Assembly: GCF_032854445.1 (NCBI RefSeq)
Contig: NC_088298.1
Span: forward strand, 23,647,295 to 23,711,294
DNA from: Liolophura sinensis
Lineage: Eukaryota > Mollusca > Polyplacophora > Chitonida > Chitonidae
Direction: 5' to 3'
Length of the DNA: 64,000 nt
In this document: positions 1 through 9,250 of the stretch, piece after piece
Layout: every line of letters starts with the position of its first letter
Numbering within the stretch: position 1 is the first letter of the stretch
Made by a program: the position numbers and the translations under genes
The notes under the pieces: model-generated
Database searches by the model: none
Told to the model about the DNA's origin: nothing
The model's input: only the letters and a program-made list of their open reading frames with translations

Positions 1-51
1 AACGTGTAACCAAGACTTTCACGTAAAAATCTACGAGGGAATGATAAGCAG

Positions 52-293
52 ACCTGGGCCCAGTTGTTCGAAAGTGTATTAACAAATATTGGTATTACGT
101 CATATTTTAGACTGAAAATGTTAGCCGAACTCCGTATCCAAAGCAGTTCTCCAAAGTCGAAGTGTAGCAGCAGTTTTAGTTCATATTTAATGTTATGCTA
201 CACAATTTTTTTTAGGCCAAGTGCAAAATTGAAGACTTGGTTTAAAGTTAAATCTGGTATAAAGTCTTAAACCTGTTTTGGACAACCGGGCCC
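52..293. mobile_element. Short inverted-repeat element (MITE-like)
   Basis: The left end (gggcccagttgttcgaaag) and the right end (ttttggacaaccgggccc) are imperfect inverted repeats of about 20 bp enclosing about 240 bp without coding capacity. Ends of this kind are common in non-autonomous DNA transposons of marine invertebrates. No clear target-site duplication could be fixed, so the superfamily is left open. The 68-codon frame inside is not considered a gene. Confidence 0.6.
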
Positions 294-641
294 TGTATAC
301 ATGAAAAGTCGTCACAGAGTAGATTTGCTTTTAATGTGCTTTGTTTTTTTCAGCGCTCATTATATTCTTTCTAACATGGAGTCATGATGGTACGAATATT
401 TGGTAGAAATGTCACTTTTGACACAATTGTAATCTCATTGTAGTTAGATCCATAGTCGTAAATAAACCCTTTGAATAATATAATTGTTGAGATATGCATA
501 TTCCAAAGGCTATTCTGTAGAATTCATAAGCACAAATATGAGTTGCAAACGTACATCTAATTTTGACTTCTGTCCGTGTACACGTCCGCCAGTTTTCACT
601 CTGTATTAATGAATAAGATTACTTCAAATAAAATTGCCGAG
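294..641. other. Unassigned stretch
   Basis: AT-rich, no open frame of interest and no repeat recognised. Downstream exons of the minus-strand VWA gene could lie in this direction, but no convincing splice pair was found here. Confidence 0.4.
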
Positions 642-746
642 GATCACAAACTGATTTAGGGCCTACGTGACCTTCAGATCACAAACTGATTTAGGGTCTA
701 CGTGACCTTCAGATCACAAACTGATTTAGGGTCTACGTGACCTTCA
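642..746. repeat. 35-bp tandem repeat, 3 copies
   Basis: Three consecutive 35-bp units begin with gatcacaaactgatttaggg at 642, 677 and 712. They are almost identical, with one C/T difference. A partial fourth unit (tttacgtagggttacgtg) follows. Confidence 0.92.
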
Positions 747-844
747 GTTTACGTAGGGTTACGTGTACTGGAGCTCTTAATGCAGCTCTGACATGCACAT
801 CTTACCTCCCGTACCTCTTCCCGAAACTGTGGAATAAGAAATCA

Positions 845-1480
845 TGGGACGTGAGACAAGTGATGAGTTGTGAAACAAGTGATGAGACATGGGGCAAGTG
901 ATGAGACATTAGTCCAGTGATGAGACATGAGTCAAGTGATGAGATGTGACACAAGTGATGAGACATGAGGCAAGTGATGAGACGTGGCACAAGTGATGAG
1001 ACATGAGTCAAGTGATGAGACATTTTTCTAAGTGATCACACGTTAGACAAAAGATGAGACGTGAGTCAAGTGATGAGACGTGAGACAAGTGATGAGACGT
1101 GAGACAAATGATGAGACGTGAAACAAGTGATGAGACATGAGGCAAGTGATGAGACATGAGACAAGTGATAAGCCGTGAGACAACAGATGAGACATGAGGC
1201 AAATGATGAGACGTGACTCAAGTGAAGATAAATGAAGCAAGTGATGAAGCAAGTGATGAGAAAGGTGACGATTGATGAAATATGAGACAAATGATAAGTC
1301 ATAGGACACGATGATGATCATGAGACTTGAGACGTGCCATGAAATATGAAAGCAGACATGAGACAAATCAGGAGACAAGACAAGTCATCAGACACGTCAT
1401 CAGAAATGAGACATAAAAGGAGAAAGAAGACAAATCATGAGACATGAGGCATGAGAGGCGTGTCATGCGACATGACTGGC
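845..1480. repeat. 19-bp tandem repeat array (gtgatgagac-type)
   Basis: The unit is about 19 bp, of the form gtgatgagacatgaggcaa. It is regular from about 845 to 1225 and increasingly degenerate to about 1480. Because 19 is not a multiple of three, the minus strand shows overlapping Ser/His/Leu-rich open frames in several phases; these are artefacts of the repeat and not genes. Confidence 0.9.
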
Positions 1481-1678
1481 GAGAAAACATGAGAAAAGTA
1501 ACGAAAGTCATAACACGGTTTACAGGTAATATAATCAATTACTCCTTCATCGATATCGATAACACAGAGGTATTTTCATAGATAACAAAAAATCAGATAG
1601 CAGTCACAGCTAATACATGTATCATCAAATACTTATTCATGGAGAGTAACTTATAGTACAGACGAATGGAAATAGGTA

Positions 1679-2402
1679 GGAAAGTGTGTGCAACTGTTTA
1701 GTCATTCTGACAATATGCAAACTGTGAGTCAGAAGTAAGGCGTAGGAAAGTGTGTGCAAATGTTTAGTCATTCTGACAATATGCAAACTGTGAGTCAGAA
1801 GTAAGGCGTAGGAAAATGTGTGCAACTGTTTTGTCATTCTGACAATATGCAAACTGTGAGTCAGAAGTAAGGCGTAGGAAAGTGTGTGCAAATGTTTAGT
1901 CATTCTGACAATATGCAAACTGTGAGTCAGAAGTAAGGCGTAGGAGAGTGTGTGCAACTGTTTTGTCATTCTGACAATATGCAAACTGTGAGTCAGAAGT
2001 AAGGCGTAGGAAAGTGTGTGCAACTGTTTTGTCATTCTGACAATATGCAAACTGTGAGTCAGAAGTAAGGCGTAGGAAAGTGTGTGCAACTGTTTTGTCA
2101 TTCTGACAATATGCAAACTGTGAGTCAGAAGTAAGGCGTAGGAAAGTGTGTGCAACTGTTTTGTCATTCTGACAATATGCAAACTGTGAGTCAGAAGTAA
2201 GGCGTAGGAAAGTGTGTGCAAATGTTTAGTCATTCTGACAATATGCAAACTGTGTGTCAGAAGTAAGGCGTAGGAAAGTGTGTGCAACTGTTTTGTCATT
2301 CTGACAATATGCAAACTGTGAGTCAGAAGTAAGGCGTAGGAAAGTGTGTGCAACTGTTTTGTCATTCTGACAATATGCAAACTGTGTGTCAGAAGTAAGG
2401 CG
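1679..2402. repeat. 66-bp tandem repeat, 11 copies
   Basis: Eleven head-to-tail units of 66 bp start at 1679, 1745 and so on to 2339, each beginning ggaaagtgtgtgcaa. Two main variants alternate irregularly (caaatgtttag and caactgttttg). The unit length is 22 codons, so the minus strand is open for about 260 codons as a 22-residue repeat. Near-identity at the DNA level points to recent amplification, so I treat the frame as a by-product. Confidence 0.95.
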
Positions 2403-2404
2403 AA

Positions 2405-2970
2405 GAATGCGTCAATCAAAAATTAAATTTAAAATAAACTTTAAATATAAGTAATAAGTCTTTTTGCCATTCAATTACAACTTCTGCAAAATGAAGTAAC
2501 GATTTTACTTTTTTCCATCAAGTTTCAGAGTGTCTCACATGTTCTAAAATCACCTTGAACAGATTTCAATACTGAACATATACATTTTGAATGAAGAATC
2601 ACTTGTTTTTCAACAATGCTAATACGTTGTTTACCAGTGGGAAGGTATTATTTTGTATATTTGTATCTGTAGCTAATGGCAATTCCGTAATACCTCTGGT
2701 GGTAGAAGACTATATTTTTGATCAGGAGATCCGAATTCAAATCCCGGTGTGATTTATCATGTAAGAGTAACTCTTATAAACTAAATTTATCTTACGTTCA
2801 TCAGTTTGATATCGTCATCATGAGGATTTCCTTTAATAGCATAAACAAAGGATGGAAATGAGAAAAATTGCAATACTATCAGATAATTATAACGGAATTG
2901 TGCTGTAATAAAAACTACCATCCGCTTTTAGGTTACAGTGCTGGAATAAGAAACAACCAAATCTTCTTAC
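2405..2970. other. Probable 3'-side intron of the VWA gene, with a possible tRNA-like fragment
   Basis: AT-rich sequence below the VWA2 donor. A B-box-like motif (gaattcaaatcccgg) at about 2732-2746, preceded by ggtggtagaagac, may be a decayed SINE head. No exon was recognised. Confidence 0.35.
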
Positions 2971-3537
2971 CTCTCATTAATTTGCTGATGACGTTTCCTC
3001 TGAGAGCCGGAAGACCGTTGTATCCTGACGTGTAGAAGGTGTTCTCGTTCAGGGGCGTGGTCACAAGACCGTTCAGCGCCGACGTCCTGTCTTGACCGAT
3101 GCCTACGGCGGTGATCACAACGCCTTTACTCTTTAGTGCCAACGACTGCTGCAGCGCCTTCCTCTTCTTAGCGTTGTCGTCGGAATCCGTCACAATCATC
3201 AGGACGTTTTGGGCGTCGGCGCGGTCGCCTTTTGACGCCGTGAACATGCGTCTGGACACAACCGTAAACGCGGAGTTCCAGTTAGATTTCGAGGAGCGGT
3301 AAGAGAAAGACATCTTGCCCAAAGCATTTTGAACGTCACGGCTGCTGGAGTATTTCTGGAGCGTAAACTGCAAGTAACCACTTGTCCCGTAAACTACAGC
3401 TCCTACTCGTACAGCCCCCGAATCTACGTCCAGTTGCTGGACGATATATTGTAAAAATCTCGTCAGCTCACTGAACTCTGCCGACGACGTCCTACTGGAG
3501 TAGTGTATTAAAAAGACTAGGTCTAGTTTTCCGTTCC
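2971..3537 (-). CDS. VWA domain 2 exon (567 nt, phase 1-1)
   Basis: The acceptor tttgtttcag|GG at 3539-3538 and the donor GAGAG|GTAAGA at 2970 bound an exon of 567 nt, the same length as the VWA1 exon. VWA features are visible: KLDLVFLI strand 1, VRVGAVVYG, a KGDRADAQN segment, VLMIVTDSDD, VVITAVGIG and a closing VISKLMRG helix. The first MIDAS motif is destroyed: HYSSR (residues 234-238) replaces DxSxS. The aspartate of the third motif (Asp340) survives. No cysteine remains in the domain, including the two terminal ones found in VWA1. The exon stays open over its full length with good splice sites, so it looks functional rather than pseudogenic. Exon G+C is clearly above that of its flanks. 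Confidence 0.88.
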
Positions 3538-6500
3538 CTGAAACAAAAGGGCAGAAGGATTTTATAGGTCAATTCTGACACTTTTAATTAAGGTATAGTA
3601 AACTAGGACTTCACCACAGTTTTTTAAAGAATGTGACATAAGGTTCATCATACAGACAACTTAAAACTATGCGTAAATATACTTTCATTCATTTTTTTTT
3701 CAACATTTTTAAAAGCGTTGAAAGGCATTCAAATATTTGAATAGCATGATGGGCTTTAGAGTATAAACCATACAAACAGTAACTAGGAGCTCACCTCACA
3801 TCGCCTTTTTTTCCTGATGTTTACCAGGAGGAAGGAATCTTTAGGAAACTTTTGCCAGTAATATTTTACTCACAGGTAAGAAAGAGTTATTCCACCATTC
3901 AGTGTCGTGAGTAGATTTGGAAAAACTTCCTGCGACGTTAGAGTTTCTAAACTCTGATAGTATGTTCCATTGTTATTCAATGATGCCTACTTCGATTTTT
4001 AGACATTTTTTCCTTTAAACTACTAGCCCTTGGATTTATGAAACATGTTCTAAGTAAGAATCTCCACACAACGGAATCGTCATGACTTCCATTTCAATAA
4101 CTAAACATTTAAGTAGATAAAAATATAGTTTCGATTCCAGAAATAAAACAGAGGTCAAGTGGGAAGACTTCAGTTTTTAAACTTTCCATAGATCAATGAA
4201 GGACATTTCGCCGCTGCCATTTAGGTCTGTTACTCACCTGAATTCCGTTGCCCAGCAACCTGGCCACCTAAAAGAAATAAAAAACTGTTCGTTTGCAATC
4301 TTGTAATATTTTTGTAAATTGATTTAAAATCTAGACAAAACATCAAAGTTAATGTTGATTATTTAACAAGCTGGAAAACCGAGCGTATTGAATTACGCAT
4401 TCTTTTTCGCTTTCTTTTTTTTTTCAAATTAATTGTACCAAATATACGTCACAAAGCATTAATGCGAGCTGATCACTACAAATATTATATTTGAAGTAGG
4501 TTTTCCCTCATATTACCACCTGTATCACCACAACAGTACCGATACCTCCCCCCTCCCCTCTCAACCCTCCCTATACCATAACCACGCTCCCTCCCTCTGC
4601 ATGAGGCTATCTTGTTGCTGTTGGTATTTAAAGTGCGGTAAAGGTACTCGTCAGCTCGTATCTTACCTTCCCTGCAACATTTCACAATCTCACCTTCCGC
4701 ATAAATCCAGAATATTCTGTTATGGGATTTCACCCACCCACAATGTCATCAGGTTCGACAACTCTTAGGGACGACATCTCTTGAATAGCATACGGTGACT
4801 CGAGTTAAATGTTTTTACCAACTTGGCTAGGTCTGACATGCTAAATACAGCTGCCTTGACAGATACGAACAGAACACAAGCATGCCACGGAAACACGACA
4901 GAATACACACAAAGGCGCACATACATGTATTCCGCTTACACCAACACGACAAATTAGGCTAATGTCAGATACTGAAGGTAAGCGATTGCTTCCTTTCAAA
5001 AGTATCATACCTAAAGTATGGACTAAATGTATATCTCTACATTAGGCCTATCTCAATCCGACAACGCATGAAAGTCACTAGTCTGCTTTCTTACACACAT
5101 CGCCTTTATCAATTTGGGACGTAATTTGTGCTTTTTAGCGGACGAAACAGAGCAATTCTCCGGGAAAATTCTATATAGCCTCAGTATAGTCTCTGAGAAT
5201 ATGATAAGGGTATGAGATACGTTGTGAAATAAAATTCCACACCATTTAAAACATCTATTCACTTTACATTCGGTCTCAACAACCTATTGTAGTTCTTTCC
5301 TTTTCAAAGGCTCTTTATCAAGAATGAAGACCCCACAATGCATTAATTGTAAAACAGTCCAGCTAACATGGAATTTGAATTGAGATTTATTAGATTCATA
5401 TGATAGTGGATTCAACTGTGTCGACTTTAACAACTCGACTTAAGGAAACGTATTCACAAATTCTCAACCAAGAAGTACCGAAAATGATTTCAGCTAATTC
5501 ACATTTTTTAATGATATTTTTGGGGTTTGCTTGTTGCCAACTGAACGTTGTCAGAATATTTGAGGTCTCTGTGGAAGGACTGTGGGATAGATGTTATTTA
5601 CTGTATAACATGTAAATTATCAGAAAGTTAGAAGCTCATTGGGGAAACACAGATGAAGGCGTCATGCATTTAAGGAGAAAAGCAAGACGGTGATGTATTC
5701 TCACACTCAGTGCAAATAAAGCTCGTAGTTGGAGTCGGCCATGCGTTGAGTTTTTAGCCTTGTTTTTTTTATATATAAATTACATGTGAAGTCTTGGCAG
5801 CAGAAATGTCTATATAGATATTTTAGCTACGGTGAGTTTCCGGAAGACTTCAAGTCAATTCAAAAACAATGCTTCGTTAAGCCCTTCGTCAAGCCTGACT
5901 TCAGTTTTGATAAAATTCCTTGTCTTTTGCTGCCTGAGGCTCACTTATACAGAGTTATTAATATTCCTTAACCTTCAGATTTAGATTTCTCTTATGCATC
6001 CCTACCAATAAAGGCCCACTACTGGCATCCCACCCCCACCCACACACGCCGCCTTACATACCCCCTTTTATACCGCTCCCAATTCAGTTTCCCGCGCGGT
6101 TCTAAATCTGTTTTCTCACACAGCTCTCAGATTACTGTTTCTCACATAGATTTCAGTTTACTGTTTCTCACACAGATCCCAGTTTACTGCTTCTCACATA
6201 GTTCTATACATACAGCGTATTTTACACGGTAGCCAGTTTAGTCTCTTACACAAGTCTACATTTTAGGTGTCTTTATGCAATTCTCATCTTACAGTTTCTC
6301 ACAATCTGATCTCTTCTCATTTTCCAGTTTATCACATAGACCCTTACTGATGATTTCTCTCACATCCCTCAATTTATAGTTCCTCACATATCTCCGAATC
6401 TCTCAGCACTTATCACTTGCAAAATTCTCACACAGCTCTTGGTCAAATTTTATCACACAGTCTTTTTAAATCTATTTTGGCACAGCCATCTATATATGGT

Positions 6501-8442
6501 TTTATGAAGCCATTCAACTTACCCATGCAGAGTTTAGAGGCAATAGTGTCAGAGATAGGAGAGAGGTCGGTGAAGCCGGGAACTGAGAGTAGGTGCTTTT
6601 CAGTTGTAGAGGACACAATGTCAGACAGCACAGCCTGATTTGGTAAGCCCACGCCAATACCAAATATTTCAACACCAGACCGAACCAATTTCTTGGCCAC
6701 ATTTATGGCCTTTTTAGACGCCATTTCCGGCACGTGACTGGTCACAATGACGAGTTTATTCTTCACCCCGGGCCGATCGCCAGGCGGCTTGAACAGTCCG
6801 CCGCGAACAGTCCTCAAAGTTCGAACTAAGTTAGATTTATGAGGCTCATAAGGAATCTTCCCCACAGCGTCGAGAATTTCTGTTTTTGTCTCATATTGAC
6901 CCAGTTTTAACCTGACCTTGGTACGTTTACCGTTTGTCACGACACCGACTCGGACCGAGTCGCTGCCGATGGCGGCATGTTGCAATACATTTTTAACAAA
7001 TTTTAACGTCTCTTCAAAGTCACTTTGTGTCACTGCTGACGACGAGTCCAAAATAAATACAAGATCAGACGTTGATGAAGAGCTGCATTCTGGAAAGAGA
7101 ACATCAAATAGAGCACAAGGAAAACAGTGACACACAAATCACTCGGAACCGTTCGGAGATTTTCGGTGTATTTACCGGGTATATCCGAAGTGATCCGAGT
7201 GACGAAACGGAAGCGCTTGAAAGGGCAGCCAATGAGTAAAGTTTTTGGTATGGTTAACAGTACACTGGCCATTCTAATTAATATTTGCAGAAAAGAAAAC
7301 AATAGTCGAAAACACCGAAAATTTAACAGAACAAGACTCGCTTATCCTGTACAAAGGGAGGCAAATCTGGTACCTCATGGAACAGTAGTGCCCTCTTCCT
7401 GGTTTAATAACAATACTAAAAATTTCAGTGACAATACAAGTGATCGTGAATATTTATTTATTTATTTGATTGGTGGTGATCGCCGTACACAAGAATATTT
7501 CACTTATAGGATGGCGGCCAACATTATGGTGGGAGGAAACCGGGCAGACCCCGGGGAAACCCATGACCATCCTTAGACTGCTGGAAAGCCTTCCTACGTA
7601 CGACCGGAGAAGAAGAGAGCATGAGCTGGATTTGAACTCTCAACGACCGCATTGGCGAGATGCTCCTGGGTAATTTCGCACGCTAACCAACTCCCGGTTC
7701 GCACGCTAACCAACTCGGCCACGGGGAATAATCATAGCTGGTATTGTTATTCAAGTAGGCGGAGACCACTATTGTTCCATGGCTTACAAGAGTTGTTGCC
7801 CTTTGAAGAAGGCTAATGAGCCCTATTTGGCAACACAGCAATTCTATTTTTTTCATGAATATATTTTTAAATACATGCTGACCAGTACCAAACATGAATG
7901 ACCGGTATGGAAACAGAAAAGCAGATTTGGGTAATTAGCAGTCCAGAATTTTAGAAGCACATCTTAAAATATATAGCAAACATCACGACGAGAGAGGTAC
8001 TCAGAATTACTTGACACAATAGAAAATATCATGGTTAGAAGACATTTCTTAACAAAACCACAATGAAATATCACAATAGCAGTTATCATGGCCGGGCATT
8101 GAGTAAAATACACGGGGTTCAAATTACAGATTGCTGCATGCAAAAACGTAGAGTTATAGAGAGTTCATTCCCACACTGAAATCACAGGGTAACATTATTT
8201 ACCAATAGTGCACAAAGAGGGACATTTACTGACAATAAACACACCACTGAACTTTTGATGACAACAGAAATTCCTAACGTCGACTGTGCTTGGTTTGGAT
8301 TTTGCGTTTTCAACAGATAGAAAGGAATTTTCTGCGGTAAGGGAAATTGAGGAAACTGGATACTGGACCTACCTTGTTGATTTGATATACATATCACAAA
8401 GAGTAGTGTGGCCAAGGCTGAGACCCAATGCGAGGGTCCCAT
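2971..8442 (-). CDS. Spliced gene for a secreted tandem VWA-domain protein, 3' end not in window
   Basis: Joined coding exons are 8442-8373, 7089-6523, 4267-4238 and 3537-2971, all on the minus strand. Together they give 1234 nt, or about 411 residues. The order is signal peptide (residues 1-23), VWA1 (about 24-212), a glycine-rich linker (about 213-222) and VWA2 (about 223-411). Every internal junction is phase 1, so each module can be added or lost without breaking the frame, as is usual for extracellular mosaic proteins. VWA domains of this type occur in matrilins, collagen VI-like chains and many invertebrate matrix, shell and mucus proteins, where they mediate protein-protein contacts. 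The last visible exon ends at a donor site, so more exons must follow below 2971, probably outside the window. The precise family cannot be named. Secretion follows from the signal peptide; the function is inference. Confidence 0.8.
4238..4267 (-). CDS. Candidate 30-nt linker microexon
   Basis: On the minus strand an acceptor (tttatttcttttag) and a consensus donor (CAG|gtgagt) bracket 30 nt. Both ends are phase 1, matching the VWA exons on either side. If included, it adds GGQVAGQRNS between the closing CMG of VWA1 and the GNGKLDLVF start of VWA2, a plausible flexible linker. Skipping it also keeps the frame, so it could be a cassette exon. The call rests on splice signals and frame only; a 30-nt match can arise by chance in a 3-kb intron. 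Confidence 0.55.
6113..6480. repeat. Degenerate tandem repeat, about 30-bp unit
   Basis: Repeated phrases of the type tttctcacacagatcccagt followed by ttactg recur every 26-32 bp through most of this intronic stretch, decaying towards 6480. Units are too diverged to count exactly. Confidence 0.7.
6523..7089 (-). CDS. VWA domain 1 exon (567 nt, phase 1-1)
   Basis: The acceptor ttctctttccag at 7091-7090 and the donor G|GTAAGT at 6522 define a 567-nt exon of exactly 189 codon equivalents. The translation has the VWA hallmarks in order: Cys25, SDLVFILD strand 1, RVGVVTNG, GDRPGVKNK, KLVIVTSH, VEIFGIGVG and the closing SKLCMG. The flanking cysteines (25 and 211) match the terminal disulphide of matrilin and collagen VI-type VWA domains. 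The MIDAS is altered. The DxSxS motif reads DSSSA (residues 38-42), so the second serine is missing, and the aspartate expected in the VTDG loop is Ser141. Ordinary Mg2+-dependent ligand binding is therefore doubtful. The base composition is visibly richer in G and C than the surrounding introns. Confidence 0.92.
7352..7805. mobile_element. Inverted-repeat element interrupted by a SINE
   Basis: The left arm (7352-7416) and right arm (7741-7805) are both 65 nt and imperfect reverse complements of each other. Shared blocks include caaaggg, catggaaca, tagtg and ttgaataacaatac/tttaataacaatac. A minus-strand family A SINE lies between them. This looks like a foldback or MITE element into which the SINE inserted. 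It lies in the first intron of the VWA gene. Confidence 0.6.
7451..7727 (-). mobile_element. SINE family A, near full length
   Basis: On the minus strand the order is: a tRNA-like head with A-box (tggccgagttggttagcgtg) and B-box (gagttcaaatcc), a body (ggtttcctcccaccataat), a tail close to ttcttgtgtacggcg, then caatcaaataaataaataa. The head carries a direct duplication: gttggttagcgtgcga occurs twice about 22 bp apart. It is transcribed by RNA polymerase III if active and is non-coding. Plus-strand open frames over it are artefacts. Confidence 0.85.
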
Positions 8443-8451
8443 CTTGATTGC
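8373..8451 (-). CDS. First coding exon: signal peptide
   Basis: On the minus strand a pyrimidine-rich acceptor (ctttcttttgcag) precedes GCAATCAAGATGG, and the ATG at 8442 sits in a good Kozak context. It encodes 23 residues with a hydrophobic core (ALATLLFVICI) typical of a secretion signal, then ends at the donor CAAG|GTAGGT after the first base of a codon (phase 1). The next exon supplies the rest of that codon, giving Glu then Cys. An open frame runs upstream and downstream of this exon, but those parts are intronic: the upstream part would need a non-ATG start and crosses the acceptor. At least one 5' untranslated exon lies further right and was not located. Confidence 0.72.
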
Positions 8452-8568
8452 CTGCAAAAGAAAGAAAGGGAAAATAGAACTAAATGTGTGATCTATTTAA
8501 CACAATGGGTCTACAAGAGACACAACTTTAAGAATATAAAAAACTGTCAAAACAGCATAAAGGTAGTA

Positions 8569-8635
8569 TACATGAAATACTCTTGAGAACGGCGTAAAAC
8601 ATCTATCAAATAAATAAAGAAATAAACATTGCATA
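8569..8635 (+). mobile_element. SINE family A tail fragment
   Basis: The 3' end only: tgaaatactcttgagaacgg then cgtaaaacatctatcaaataaa with AAAT-type tailing. Confidence 0.6.
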
Positions 8636-8845
8636 GAAAACAAAACCAGAGGAGATACGACAGTGTGATAGATGGTAACTGGTTACGCTTATCAAGTGTT
8701 AATTTACCGCAGTTAGAGTTTTGTTCTAACTGTTCATGTAAATGGTTAAATGGTAGCACGTTACATGCCCAGTAAGAACAATGGCTTATGTGAAAATATG
8801 CTTTGATGTTAACTGCAATATATTAGACGTCACTAGAACTACTAA
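8636..8845 (+). repeat. Dispersed repeat family X copy
   Basis: It shares the family core: an aaaaccagaggagatacgac-type 5' part with cagtgtgata, then tttaccgcagttagag, then tctaactgttcatgtaaa, then a 3' part near gcaatatattagacgtcact. The best copy for comparison is at 52600-52925. Confidence 0.65.
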
Positions 8846-9080
8846 AATATTCATAATAATAATAAACATAATATTAATAATAAACAAATTATTATTTTTT
8901 CCATTAAAATTTCAGACAATATACTATATCACGAGTAAATTCACATCACTTCAACAGGAAACTTTGAATGCTGAACCATCGAGAGGTATAAGCTTTGAAG
9001 AGCCAGATTTCGTTGTGCCAGACTTATTCTGTTCGTGAAACCATTTACTACATATCCAAGAATATGCATCTGACTTCATC
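8846..9080. other. AT-rich stretch, nothing recognised
   Basis: A low-complexity AAT/ATA-rich segment followed by unremarkable sequence. No supported feature. Confidence 0.4.
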
Positions 9081-9084
9081 TTAT

Positions 9085-9250
9085 AATGGTACAGACCGCT
9101 TCAGTGGCCTAAAGGTTAGAGCGTCCGCCTCGAATCAGAGAGGCCCGGGATCAAAGCCGGCTCGGGTCATACCTAATACTTTAAAACTGGTACTTGGCGC
9201 TCAGCAGTGAGGGGTTAGAGCAAGGAAATGATGGTGCTTGTTGCTGCCTC
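9085..9250 (+). mobile_element. SINE family B head and body, truncated by a tandem array
   Basis: A tRNA-like head with A-box (gtggcctaaaggttagagcg) and B-box (gggatcaaagcc) is followed by the family B body beginning cttggcgctcagcagtgagg. The equivalent body in the copy at 40488-40745 starts cttggccttcagcatgaatg. From 9192 the body is repeated in tandem, so the SINE has no normal 3' end here. Confidence 0.75.

Larger units (their letters stand above)
3538..6522 (-). other. Intron between VWA1 and VWA2 (split by the candidate microexon)
   Basis: AT-rich intronic sequence. It holds the candidate microexon at 4238-4267 and a degenerate tandem repeat at about 6113-6480. A minus-strand open frame of 82 codons at 4485-4733 shows no recognisable domain and no splice support. 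Nothing else is recognised. Confidence 0.6.

Noticed and set aside
802-1378. Several overlapping Ser/His/Leu-rich minus-strand frames
   Set aside because: All lie in the 19-bp array and appear in different phases.
1637-2419. 260-codon minus-strand open frame of 22-residue repeats
   Set aside because: It coincides with the 66-bp DNA tandem array; the unit is a multiple of three, so the frame stays open automatically.
7127-7673. 149- and 67-codon plus-strand frames
   Set aside because: They run through the inverted-repeat arm and a reverse-strand SINE; antisense to the VWA gene intron.
8182-8457. Whole 91-codon frame as a single-exon protein
   Set aside because: Only the signal-peptide part (8442-8373) fits; a consensus donor at 8372 and phase match to the VWA1 exon show the rest is intron.
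9085-9165. tRNA gene
   Set aside because: A- and B-boxes are present but the fold is degraded and it continues into a SINE body; same for the heads at 40488, 38585, 56565 and 60240.
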